DNA of 64,000 nt from contig CALYLW010000057.1 in the NCBI GenBank assembly GCA_944989445.1, positions 1,596,984 through 1,660,983 on the forward strand. The letters run 5' to 3'. The stretch comes from Ampullaceana balthica (taxonomy: Eukaryota > Mollusca > Gastropoda > Lymnaeidae). Position numbers and translations under genes: made by a program. Shown piece after piece: positions 10,726 to 22,112 of the stretch (positions are counted from its first letter, which is position 1; each line of letters starts with the position of its first letter). A model generated the notes under the pieces. It was not told where the DNA came from, searched no databases, and was given only the letters and a program-made list of their open reading frames with translations.

Positions 10726-12166
10726 GCTGACTCTTCTCATTCCCTGTTGGGTCAGCCAGTGGTCAGATGCCCTGCGTGTTGCCTAGTGGACAGATGACCT
10801 GTATTTTGGGCCAAGATGGTGGTTACAGGCAATTAGGGGAAACTGTCTTACTACTCTTACACACGCATGTGCTCTTCTGGAGTTTGGATTAACTAAATAA
10901 CAACAAACATCGATATTTTTGAAGTAGTTTAGCTCAATATCTCGGACTACCATGGCCTAGCTTCCTCCACGGCAGCTTTGTTCCCTTGGCGGCATTTGAT
11001 CCGGCCCTGAAACCGCGGCCTCCAAGGGCAAACATGATATCACTTCCGTTCAATAGGCGCCGCACTTCAGACGCTCTCAGCTCGGGGTCTAACTAGGCAC
11101 CGGGCGGCTGTGCGGGCGGGCGGGGGTGGGTGGGTGGCGCGGGGCGTCTGTGCTAGAGGGGGGGGGCATGGCAGTGGTCGACAGCAATATTTCAAGATAT
11201 AACATCAGCCACTCAGGGGACTTGTGCCCGGGGTCGGTGCCGATGTTGGAAGCGGTCCGAAAGTCCCCGGATGTAGTAAGCAATCCAAAAAGTAATCGGA
11301 TGTTGGAAGCACTCCAAAAGTCCCCGGATGTTCCCCTCGAGCTCGCGCAGTCTTATTCTCGTCACTTTTTAACAATGGCTCAAGGTCGTTCATTTCTAAC
11401 GCGTTTTAAAGCCTTTTATACTTATAAAATCTCCGGTGTATCTTTCTAGAGTATACGTGCGGATAGCATTGAAAAATGTCGCACTGCCATAAGTTTAATT
11501 GAAAGCACAGCGCTATCTATCTATGAGCAATTAATAAAAACTTCTTGGCTCAAATAGAGAAAAAACGCCTAACAGTAAATGGACCCGAGCACATCTAGAC
11601 TAAGGTGCTGCTATCAACCACATTTATTCAAAGAGAAAGAAAAACCCCAACATTCCAATCCTATGTCCAAGACGCGTTGAGCTGCTGGAGTGCTTGGAGA
11701 TTCATATTTGAAGGTTTGTGAGTTAAGTCGGGATCGGGTCGTGACCCTCAGGATACAATTTAGAGACCGGATGATTTTAGATGAATAAGAATAAAGATGT
11801 GCATCCTCAATTATGTGTTGTTGTGTTGTTGTTTTTTTTAACGTAAACGAACCACAGAGAAGAGATATCGCTATAACCAGTGTGAGACGGTTTTAGGAAC
11901 TTGCAGGATTTTTTAAAATGAGTTTCGACGAACTGTCTTGAAGATTGAAACACCAAACAAAACTGAAGCCAATTATTTGAATACCTCGTAAGTCCGGCTT
12001 AAAGTGCGCATGTCCAGCGTGAAGGCTTGCAGCTGACGAAGAGCCCGTCATTAGCCGTAATGAGGGTCGGGGCAGCGAGGAGCACAGGGAGTAGAGCTCT
12101 ACATCCTGGCCAGACATCAAGTCCCAGACAATGGCGCGTGGTGGGCGGCCCACCAACTTGACTAAT
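10726..12166. other. No gene recognised; GC-rich stretch
   Basis: CpG-containing, GC-rich sequence around 10970-11340, with a ~55-bp direct repeat (copies near 11239 and 11299 sharing 'agtccccggatgt'). Overlapping frames up to 121 codons on the minus strand have no recognisable domain, and the longest starts inside the adjacent MITE. Confidence 0.45.
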
Positions 12167-12174
12167 GACGAGAC

Positions 12175-12368
12175 CAATGTTCCGTTTGAGCTGCGCGGCC
12201 CTGCAGATACGTTTATCATACCAACGGCGCGTAGCAATTGAGAATTACCGCGCAGCAAAATTTGTAAAATATTTTTTTTAAATGGGCATGTGCAACTTTG
12301 AAGGGAGTTTTTTTTTGTTGTTTTTTTTTAATTTACACACGGACCAACGAACCTTAGAGGGAACATCG
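12175..12368. mobile_element. hAT MITE of the caatgttccc family
   Basis: Starts caatgttccgtttgagctgc and ends cgaaccttagagggaacatcg. The internal 'gctgcgcggcc' and 'accgcgcagcaaaatttg' blocks are shared with the copies at 29033, 30010 and 46080. Flanks gacgagac and gacaagac match 7 of 8 if one extra C is allowed at the left border. Its right end is the first unit of the 40-bp array. Confidence 0.8.
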
Positions 12369-13187
12369 GACAAGACACACGGACCAACGAGCCTTAGAGG
12401 GAACATCGGACAAGACACACGGACCAACGAGCCTTAGAGGGAACATCGGAAAAGGCACATGGACCAACGAACCTTAGAGGGAACATCGGACAAGACACAC
12501 GGACCAACGAGCCTTAGAGGGAACATCGGACAAGACACACGGACCAACGAGCCTTAGATGGAACATCGGACAAGACACACGGACCAACGAGCCTTAGAGG
12601 GAACATCGGAAAAGACACACGGACCAACGAGCCTTAGAGGGAACATCGGACAAGACACACGGACCAACGAGCCTTAGAGGGAACATCGGAAAAGACACAC
12701 GGACCAACGAGCCTTAGAGGGAACATCGGACAAGACACACGGACCAACGAGCCTTAGAGGGAACATCGGACAAGACACACGGACCAACGAGCCTTAGATG
12801 GAACATCGGACAAGACACACGGACCAACGAGCCTTAGATGGAACATCGGACAAGACACACGGACCAACGAGCCTTAGAGGGAACATCGGACAAGACACAC
12901 GGACCAACGAGCCTTAGATGGAACATCGGACAAGACACACGGACCAACGAGCCTTAGAGGGAACATCGGACAAGACACACGGACCAACGAGCCTTAGAGG
13001 GAACATCGGACAAGACACACGGACCAACGAGCCTTAGAGGGAACATCGGACAAGACACACGGACCAACGAGCCTTAGAGGGAACATCGGACAAGACACAC
13101 GGACCAACGAGCCTTAGAGGGAACATCGGACAAGACACACGGACCAACGAGCCTTAGAGGGAACATCGGACAAGACAATGGCGGCTT
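12335..13187. repeat. Minisatellite, 40-bp unit, derived from a hAT MITE terminus
   Basis: About 21 copies. Each unit contains acacggaccaacgagcctta plus gagggaacatcgga, the terminal ~31 bp of the MITE at 12175-12368, followed by ~9 bp of its flank (gacaagac). Variants are point changes (gatgg/gagg, caag/aaag). Confidence 0.95.
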
Positions 13188-13689
13188 ACAGTGTTGACTA
13201 ATGAACTCCAACTGTTTCATCACTAGCTCACCCTTAGCCCCCCTCCCCCCCCCCTACACCAGCCTCAACCAGCGCCCATCAGACCATTACGCTGTGTGAC
13301 ATTCTGTGTTATTAGATTGTTATGGTCCGCTGGCGGTAGAGGCCTTAACCTCACAAACACAATGAAATACGGTGTGTGCACTTTAAGTTGGATCTTTTAA
13401 AATTAGATTTTTTCAGTTTGGTGCGCAATCTTTAATTAAACAAACCATCTTACACCCATATAAATATACATAATTCCCGTCGTCTGTATGGTTGTAATGT
13501 AATGCTGTTTCTAATTTTAGAAAGCAGCGCAACAAATTACTGCACCAAAAATAACACTTTTCGAACGTTCCGCATAAAATAAATAATATAAAAGCCCAAG
13601 TCATTAACTTCCTCACTGTGGAATGCTGAGGAACGATGTACAACAGTAGATAGCAGTTAAAAAATTGTGTGGTGATTAGCACTGTAAAA

Positions 13690-14640
13690 AATATTATATG
13701 ACGTCATTGTTTGAGCTTATATTTAATATAAGCTGTGCATCAAAAGGTGTGCAAAATAATTATAAATTAAACTTTAAATTAAAGACGAGCTGTGAATAAA
13801 CTATTATATGACGTCATTGTTTTAGCTTATATTTTAATGTTGGAAAAGGGAACGATGTAAAAAGAGGATTTGAGGATTGTTAATTATAAAATACTTAGTG
13901 TACATTTCAGGAAGTTTAATATTTCTTATTTATCAAACAAGGATAAGTTACTTGGGCTTTTGACCAAAATAAAAGTGAGCGCCGTAGGCGCCCTACAACC
14001 CCTATTATGAAATACTTTGTGCACATTTCATAAAGTAATACTTCGTATTTATCAAACAAGGACACGTTAATTAGGCTTTTTTTAAAAGTGGGCGCCGTAG
14101 GCACCCTAAAAGAGGGGGCGACGTAGGCCCACGGCGCCCCATTACAATCTAGTTGTTCAATATCATAATAAATGAATCAAATAAAAATAAATAAAATAAA
14201 TAAAAGTTCTGTATTACGTTATTTTTTAATCTGATGTGTGTTTATTTTGAAAACTTCCATCATTTTTGACGGTTGATACGCTAGTAAACATAAAACAATA
14301 TAAAAGTAAAAGCCCAAATCACAGGTTGGAAGGAAGGATCCGTAGCGCTATGACGTCATTTTTTAAATCTTATATTTAAGTTTATATACAAGGCGCGCAT
14401 CAGGAGGTGTGCAAAATTCTTAAAATTCTAAAAGATTCCAAAAAAATATTATATGACGTCATAGTTTAAGCTTATATTTTAATTTTTGAAAAGAGAGCGA
14501 TGTAAAAAGAGGATTTGAGGATTTATAATTATAAAATACTTTGTGTACATTTCAGCAAGTTTAATATTTCGTATTTATCAAACAAGGATAAGTTACTTGG
14601 GCTTTTTAACACAAAAAAGTAGGCGCGCTAAAACCCCATA
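13690..14640. repeat. ~645-bp spaced direct duplication, AT-rich
   Basis: Two diverged copies (about 13690-13990 and 14335-14640). They share 'atattatatgacgtcat', 'gatgtaaaaagaggatttga' and 'tatcaaacaaggataagtta'. A third partial copy (13990-14080) repeats the 'tatcaaacaagga' end. Each copy carries a TGACGTCA-like palindrome. Confidence 0.75.
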
Positions 14641-15323
14641 TCTTTAATTAAACAAATTTGGAATCAGGAGATGCGGAAGGACGTATAAAATATATCACTG
14701 TTTTTTATACTTATTTACTTTTCGTTTTTTAATCGACATGGATGAAGTGTGTATTGAAATAATCGAGATGGGATTCGGTAAAGATATTTTTAATTTAAGG
14801 CGGGGGGTGGGCGATACAGCCACACACAAAAAAAATTAAGAAATCTTGAACTTAATGAAACTGTTTTGAATAATATGTTGTGTGTTAAATCAAAATAGTT
14901 TTAATTTGTTTTGAATTTTTAAGTGAGTGAACAATGCATGCCATCAGCTACATACGTCAGCAGGTTGTCTGGGTAAGCCGACCGGACCTCAGTGTCGTGT
15001 GCTGATAAGTGCATCGAATAATGTGAGACTTGAGATAAAACCCGCATGGGAAATGTGGAAGAAAGGGAGAACACTGGCTCGGTGTCATGGCTACACGCTT
15101 TTAATAATACATCTGAATCGGAGAGTGTAATATCACGACAGCCGCCCATCGCCATTGCGAGATCACGAACTCCTGTATTCTCTGACAAAAATGCTCGGCA
15201 GACAAGATGCTGTTTTATTATTCTGGTTAACCCCTGGTAATAGACAGGGGGTTTCATTGCAATGTCAAGTGTCGCCTCCGTGTGTACATTTTTTAACGTT
15301 ATGAATGGCTTTTATGTTGATCC
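14641..15323. other. No gene recognised
   Basis: The minus-strand 112-codon frame at 14919-15257 has no recognisable domain and no splice context. A few possible donor-like GTAAGC sequences were not supported by an adjacent coding pattern. Confidence 0.35.
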
Positions 15324-15331
15324 GTCTACGT

Positions 15332-15518
15332 CAGTGCTTCTCAAAGTGGTGGTCCGCGGACCGGTGCCTGTCCGTGGGCCATCCGATGCCGGTCCGCAGA
15401 AATTACCATGAAAGGACATTTCGCTACCACGTCAGTACAGGGAAAATATTTCACCGGTCCCTGGTGTAATGGAAAAAATTCCTGCCGGTCCGCATGCTAA
15501 AAAGTTTGAGAAGCACTG
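15332..15518. mobile_element. hAT MITE, 187 bp, TIR cagtgcttctcaaa
   Basis: Ends cagtgcttctcaaagtgg and aagtttgagaagcactg, with a perfect 8-bp target duplication gtctacgt (15324-15331 and 15519-15526). It contains the palindromic motif ggtccgcggacc. A second 187-bp copy is at 34438. Confidence 0.95.
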
Positions 15519-15544
15519 GTCTACGTCATTCGTGCCTTCAAGAA

Positions 15545-15680
15545 CAGTGGTTCTCGGCCTGTTTGAACCTCGCGGGCCATGTTTTTAAAAAATTCTGCAG
15601 GCGACCCCTTGGAATGAATTTTTTTTTAAAAATGATTATAGAATTGGAAAAGTAAAGTAAGCGCTATGGTGGTCTAACTT
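15545..15680. mobile_element. Left end of another hAT-type element
   Basis: The sequence 'cagtggttctcggcctg' is the 5' terminus pattern seen intact at 42638. No matching right end was found nearby, so the element is truncated or too decayed. Confidence 0.45.
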
Positions 15681-16134
15681 ATAACCAGTGTGTTGACCCA
15701 GATAGACTGACCCTTCAAAATCTAGAGCCATTATTAGTTTGACCCTTGAAAGATAGGAGACACATTTAGATTGGCCCTACATAGTATAGAGACTTTCGTA
15801 TAGTCTACAATTAATGCTATTAGTTATCGTATTTTAGCCAGATTAAATATGTAACAGAGCTAATATACTCTTAAAGTAACGTTAGCAAGTCATCGGTTAA
15901 AAATAAAAAATAATATTAAAAAATTATTACAATTAATTGAAAAATGATGATGTAAAGTCATCGTTTTAAAATCCATTGGTTCACATTCCTTTAATTGTAT
16001 TTTTCTATTCCCTTTGAACTTTTTTTAAAAAATTCTTTTTCAACCTAAATTACTACGCTTGTGCAAAGTTCTACTAACCTCCCCCCCCACACACACACTT
16101 TTTGAAAAAAATTATTTGATTGGAAAGTTGGTTT

Positions 16135-16385
16135 ATTCTATCTCTCGACTGAATTCCATACTCTCATCTATTGAATTCGATACTCTCTTTTATTGAATTC
16201 CATACTGACTTCTATTGAATGCCATACTCTCCTCTATTGAATTCCATACTGTCTTCTATTGAATGACATACTCTCTTCTATTAAAATCCATACTCTCTTC
16301 TATTGAATTACATACTGTCTTCTATTGAATGACATACTCTCTTCTATTAAATTCAATACTCTCTTCTATTAAATTACAATCAAAA
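16135..16385. repeat. Degenerate minisatellite, ~24-bp unit
   Basis: About 10 copies around 'tctattgaattccatactct'. Confidence 0.85.
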
Positions 16386-16669
16386 TTTGACATACAGTAT
16401 CAGGCGAGTTTGACAAAAGGTATCGTTGAAGAAGAATAAAAAGATATAATGTTATATTGAGATCACGGTTCATAAATTTGCAACATAAACTATAAATTTT
16501 AAGGGCTTCTAGTTACTTGAATTTAAAAGGCTACCAAGATAAGGCAGAAATCATTTGTCTTGCCCCGGTATCAATCATAACGACTGTCACCCAGAAAGAA
16601 AGACAAGGAAATACGGTACCAAATAATTTTTATGATAATTAGTCCCCTCAAGGAGTTTGTTTTTTAGGG

Positions 16670-17452
16670 TGGATATGTAAAGAACTAGAGGCAACAGAAG
16701 CTATAAAGACTGGATGTGTAAAGAACTAGAGGCAACAGGAGCTATAAAGACTGGATGTGTAAAGAACTAGAGGCAACAGAAGCTATAAAGACTGGATATG
16801 TAAAGAACTAGAGGCAACAGAAGCTATAAAGACTGGATGTGTAAAGAACTAGAGACAACAGAAGCTATAAAGACTGGATGTGTAAAGAACTAGAGGCAAC
16901 AGAAGCTATAAAGACTGGATGTGTAAAGAACTAGAGGCAACAGGAGCTATAAAGACTGGATGTGTAAAGAACTAGAGGCAACAGAAGCTATAAAGACTGG
17001 ATGTGTAAAGAACTAGAGGCAACAGAAGCTATAAAGACTGGATGTGTAAAGAACTAGAGACAACAGACGCTATAAAGACTGGATGTGTAAAGAACTAGAG
17101 AGAACAGAAGCTATAAAGACTGGATGTGTAAAGAACTAGTGACAACAGAAGCTATAAAGACTGGATGTGTAAAGAACTAGAGACAACAGAAGCTATAAAT
17201 ACTGGATGTGTAAAGAACTAGAGGCAACAGAAGCTATAAAGACTGGATGTGTAAAGAACTAGAGACAACAGAAGCTATAAAGACTGGATGTGTAAAGAAC
17301 TAGAGACAACAGAAGTTATAAAGATTGGATGTGTAAAGAACTAGAGACTACAGAAGCTATAAAGACTGGATGTGTAAAGAACTAGAGGCAACAGGAGCTA
17401 TAAAGACTGGATGTGTAAAGAACTAGAGACAACAGAAGCTATAAATACTGAC
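16670..17452. repeat. Minisatellite, 41-bp unit
   Basis: About 19 copies containing 'ggatgtgtaaagaactagag' and 'agctataaagact'. Variation is mostly gaggc/gagac at one position. Confidence 0.97.
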
Positions 17453-17739
17453 ACAACCAACAATTGCAAGAACAATTGCAAGAAAGCGAGAAGTTCTAAA
17501 TACCAATTACGACAGGAATAATAATTGCTCTTCAAGCTTTTAGCAATGCTCTACTCATGTTTCTTAAGCATTCTTGTGGGAGTGTTTTCAATTTCCAAAA
17601 ACACTTTCCAGTCGTAATTATGACTTAATGACGTCACTCTTAAATATTTATCTGAAACCCCAACCCGATAGATAACATACTCTCGTCTTAAAACGTGTCA
17701 ATCTTTTTATTTGTAAGTATTACACACGAGACCTACACA

Positions 17740-18250
17740 AATATGAACACACGAGACCTTCCACAAATGTGGACACCGACACGAGACCTCCCACAAATGT
17801 GGACAACCACACGAGACCTCCCACAAATGTGGACAACCACACGAGACCTCACACAAATGTGGACAACCACACGAGACCTGTCACAAATGTGGACAACCAC
17901 TTCAACCACACGGGACCTCCTACAAATGTGGACAATTACACGAGACCTTCCACAAATGTGGACAACCACACGAGATCTCCTACAAATGTGGACAACTACA
18001 CGAGACCTCCTACAAATGTGGACAACCACACGAGACCTCCCACAAATGTGGACAACCACACGAGACCTCCCACAAATGTGGACAACCACACGAGACCTCC
18101 TACAAATGTGGACAATTACACGAGACCTCCTACAAATGTGGACAACCACACGAGACCTCCCACAAATGTGGACAACCACACGAGACCTCCCACAAATGTG
18201 GACAACCACACGAGACCTCCAACAAATGTGGACAACCACACGAGACCCTC
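17740..18250. repeat. Minisatellite, 30-bp unit
   Basis: About 17 copies containing cacacgagacctcccacaaa and tgtggacaac. The divisible-by-three period yields open frames of up to 193 codons on both strands. They have only the repeat's own amino-acid periodicity and are not called. Confidence 0.97.
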
Positions 18251-18407
18251 CACCGACTTACTGTTAGGCGGGGTGGAATCCACGGGGTTGTCACATATTC
18301 AGGCATTTATCTCTGCACTTATCTCTACACGTATCTCTGCGCTTATCTGAGAGTGAGACTGACATTATTCCTTATCTAGACACACCGAACCCTGTCCCTC
18401 AATCACC

Positions 18408-18540
18408 CCAACACACACACACACACACAGTCCACACTTAAAAACTCAAACAGACAGGCACACACACACAACAGAGGTACACACATTCACAAAGTCGCAT
18501 ACACACAGACACGAATAAACACACGCACACACACCAGAGG
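18408..18540. repeat. CA-rich microsatellite region
   Basis: Interrupted (ca)n stretches. Confidence 0.85.
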
Positions 18541-18776
18541 CAAGCACCGATGCACACACATCCCGCACACCTGACGATCTCACGTGACCTAATCACGGCG
18601 TCCGAAAAAGGAAATAAATATGAACAATTGATGAACGGCGAGATGAAGAGTTCTGCACGCCACGCAAGAGGGGGGGGGAGGGGCGGCTCTTTACACGTGG
18701 GGCGTCTGGATGTTGTTTTTTCAAGGGCGTCATGACTACCGTCGCTGGGGCCAAACCAACTCCAACGTCCTCCTGG

Positions 18777-18863
18777 TGTTGTTGTTGTTGGTGTGTGTGT
18801 GTGTTAGCGTGTGCGTGTGTGTGTGTGTGTGTGTTTGCGTGTGTGTGTGTGTGCGTGTGTGGT
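18777..18863. repeat. GT microsatellite
   Basis: Interrupted (gt)n following a short gtt repeat. It is complementary in type to the CA tract 300 bp upstream. Confidence 0.9.
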
Positions 18864-18942
18864 AATGGTCTATAAATAGATTTCATTGCATGTAGCATCA
18901 CCAATTTAAGTGTTGGACATGTTCACACATTACCGTTTTTTG

Positions 18943-19120
18943 CAGAGCCGTCTTTACACCAGCTTGAGCCTCCGGGCAAAGAAATAGTGTTGGGCCCCTC
19001 CCCCGCAGGAATAAAAATAAAAATACATAATATATATAAATAAACATATTCCCATGGGGCCCCTATGTTCGTGGGCTCCCGGGCCAATGCCCAACGGGCC
19101 TATGCGTTAAGACGGCCATG
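18943..19120. mobile_element. hAT-like MITE, 178 bp, TIR cagagccgtctt
   Basis: Ends cagagccgtcttta and ttaagacggccatg. The direct repeat cgttttttg lies on both sides (18934-18942 and 19121-19129). That is nine bases, one more than the hAT norm, possibly by chance. Confidence 0.82.
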
Positions 19121-19129
19121 CGTTTTTTG

Positions 19130-20030
19130 CAGTTTTAACCGAAGTGCTTGACATTAAAACGAAAACTATTTTTCGCGACTTGTGGAGCTCTATAAATTAT
19201 TTATATATTTTTTATCCAATTATTTAATGAAGTAGGACACGACTATCGACTTCCACCTCTTCCTGTCAACAACTGTCAAACGTTGAGCAGCCCCCCCCCC
19301 TCACCCCACCACACCCAATCCCAATTTAATTGACGTTATTAAAAGACTGCCCCTGGTAACGTTGTCAAAACTGGGAATTATTTCATGGCGAATGCACCAA
19401 TAAAAAGTTGGAAAACATCGAGTCTTTGGGCAACAAATGGTTGAGGAAACAACATGTTTGTTTTGTGTTATTTATTTATATCCAAGAGCCGGCGCTAAAT
19501 ATGAATCGACCACGACGACGCTTTGATGGCCCGTCTCTCTCACCTAACGGCCGGACAGAATCCATCAAGAGACAATGGCTATTGGTCAGGTCAGCGGGAC
19601 ACCAGCCAGACTAAACACAAACAATCTATTGGGGCTGGGTGAAAAAGTTGATTCGGTCAATACCTGTCAGATTTAAGCCAATACCACTCAGAGAAATGGA
19701 GAAAATAAACCAATTTTTTAAGCTGCCAGGAGAGGGAATCGAGTGGGAAATTTAAAATTACCTCCCTTTCCTCAGCCCACCCCCAAATATAAATGGCGCA
19801 GGTTTGTGGTTCATTGCGGACACATTTAAAAACTGTTGAAGTATACAACTGACAACTCAGTACTGATAACAGACAGGGAGGAAAAGAAAAAATCGGGGTG
19901 AGAGATGTCACGACCTCTTCAAGAGATTTGACCAATGACGTAGGAGAGAAACAACAAAAAAGAGATAACTCGTCTGTCTTCATGGAAGTACAAAAGTCAA
20001 ACCGACAAGGACAAGTGTTAATAACTGTTA
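19130..20030. other. No gene recognised
   Basis: AT-rich unique DNA; short frames on both strands are unremarkable. Confidence 0.4.
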
Positions 20031-20037
20031 ATTGTGA

Positions 20038-20822
20038 GATTGTCTTGGTGTCTATTCATACTGTCTTGGTGTCTATTCATACTGTCTTGGTGTCTATTCA
20101 TACTGTCTTGGCGTCTATTCATACTGTCTTGGTGTCTATTCATACTGTCTTGGTGTCTATTCATAATGTCTTGGCGTCTATTCATACTGTCTTGGTGTCT
20201 ATTCATACTGTCTTGGCTTGGTGTCTATTCATACTGTCTTGGCGTCTATTCATACTGTCTTGGTGTCTATTCATACTGTCTTGGCGTCTATTCATACTGT
20301 CTTGGTGTCTATTCATACTGTCTTGGCGTCTATTCATACTGTCTTGGCGTCTATTCATACTGTCTTGGCGTCTATTCATACTGTCTTGGCGTCTATTCAT
20401 ACTGTCTTGGCGTCTATTCATACTGTCTTGGCGTCTATTCATACTGTCTTGGTGTCTATTCATACTGTCTTGGTGTCTATTCATACTGTCTTGGTGTCTA
20501 TTCATACTGTCTTGGCGTCTATTCATACTGTCTTGGCGTCTATTCATACTGTCTTGGCGTCTATTCATACTGTCTTGGCGTCTATTCATACTGTCTTGGC
20601 GTCTATTCATACTGTCTTGGCGTCTATTCATACTGTCTTGGCGTCTATTCATACTGTCTTGGTGTCTATTCATACTGTCTTGGTGTCTATTCATACTGTC
20701 GTGGCGTCTATTCATACTGTCTTGGTGTCTATTCATACTGTCTTGGTGTCTATTCATACTGTCTTGGTGTCTATTCATACTGTCTTTGCGTCTATTCATA
20801 CTGTCTTGGTGTCTATTCATAC
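20038..20822. repeat. Minisatellite, 21-bp unit
   Basis: About 37 copies of a unit containing gtctattcatactgtcttgg, with g/c variation (ggtgtc or ggcgtc). One 5-bp slip ('cttggcttgg' at 20213) shifts phase. Frames up to 357 codons on the plus strand and 223 on the minus strand are artefacts of a 7-codon period. Confidence 0.97.
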
Positions 20823-21194
20823 CATCAATGCCCCTCTCCGCCAAGCAACAACAAAAAATGACCGTTAAAATCACGACATTTTTAAATCACTTCTACCTCA
20901 TCACCCTCCCCACCTTACACAGCCCCCCACACACACAGAGACACGTACACACAACTCCCTTCGAGTCTTAGATGTACTTCAAAAATGTGTGGGTTGCGTG
21001 AGAAAGTTCAATTCAGAGACAGACAGACGAGGGTTAATCGATGCTGACCCACCACACGCACAGACGTACAGACACACACACACATACAGACGCATTAAAA
21101 ATATGTATACTTTAAATTGATTTTTCAAAAATACAGATGTGGGAACAATGGTGTCTGTATTCATTGCTAGCTGATCACTCGGCTGAACCTTATA

Positions 21195-21380
21195 CAACCC
21201 GTGATAGCTGATTTCTACATTGACCAACCACTGATAGCTGATTTTTTTTTCTACATTGACCAACCACTGATAGCTGATTTCTACATTGACCAATCCGTGA
21301 TGGCTGATTTCTACGTTGACAATCCGGCGATGGTTGATTTCTACATTGACCAACCAGTGATGGCTGATTTCTACAGTGAG
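21195..21380. repeat. Minisatellite, 30-bp unit
   Basis: Six copies around 'gctgatttctacattgacca'. Confidence 0.9.
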
Positions 21381-21477
21381 ACGCAAGCTATATTTTAAAG
21401 ATTGGTTCATATAAGCATTTGGATTTGACAATGATGCACTGAGAGCACAAACAGTTAAACCACAAATACTCCTATGC

Positions 21478-22112
21478 CCGACCTGGCAGGCAGCCCCATC
21501 TTCTGACCCGGCAGGCAGCCCCATCTTCTGACACGGCAGGCAGCCCCATCTTCTGACACGGCAGGCAGCCCCATCTTCTGACCCGACAGGCAGCCCCATC
21601 TTCTGACCCGACAGGCAGCCCCATCTTCTGACCCGACAGGCAGCCCCATCTTCTGACCCGGCAGGCAGCCCCATCTTCTGACCCGACAGGCAGCCCCATC
21701 TTCTGACCCGACAGGCAGCCCCATCTTCTGACCCGACAGGCAGCCCCATCTTCTGACCCGACAGGCAGCCCCATCTTCTGACCCGACAGGCAGCCCCATC
21801 TTCTGACCCGACAGGCAGCCCCGTCTTCTGACCCGACAGGCAGCCCCATCTTCTGACCCGACAGGCAGCCCCATCTTCTGACCCGGCAGGCAGCCCCATC
21901 TTCTGACCCGACAGGCAGCCCCATCTTCTGACCCGACAGGCAGCCCCATCTTCTGACCCGGCAGGCAGCCCCATCTTCTGACCCGACAGGCAGCCCCATC
22001 TTCTGACCCGACAGGCAGCCCCATCTTCTGACCCGACAGGCAGCCCCATCTTCTGACCCGACAGGCAGCCCCATCTTCTGACCCGACAGGCAGCCCCGTC
22101 TTCTGACCCGGT
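21478..22112. repeat. Minisatellite, 25-bp unit, GC-rich
   Basis: About 25 copies containing ggcagccccatcttctgacc, with cccgacagg/cccggcagg/cacggcagg variants. With a 25-bp unit the frame cycles through all three phases, yet no stop occurs in the unit, giving a spurious 457-codon minus-strand frame. Confidence 0.97.

Noticed and set aside
11893..12258. 121-codon minus-strand frame
   Set aside because: Begins inside a hAT MITE and has no domain similarity I can recognise.
12335..13187. CRISPR-like array
   Set aside because: Units are directly adjacent with no unique spacers and derive from a transposon end; the surroundings are eukaryotic.
14919..15257. 112-codon minus-strand frame
   Set aside because: No recognisable domain, and an overlapping plus-strand frame is equally open; no splice signals tie it to anything.
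20034..20971. Overlapping open frames of 216-357 codons on both strands
   Set aside because: All arise from the 21-bp minisatellite, whose period is a multiple of three and whose unit lacks stops in most phases.
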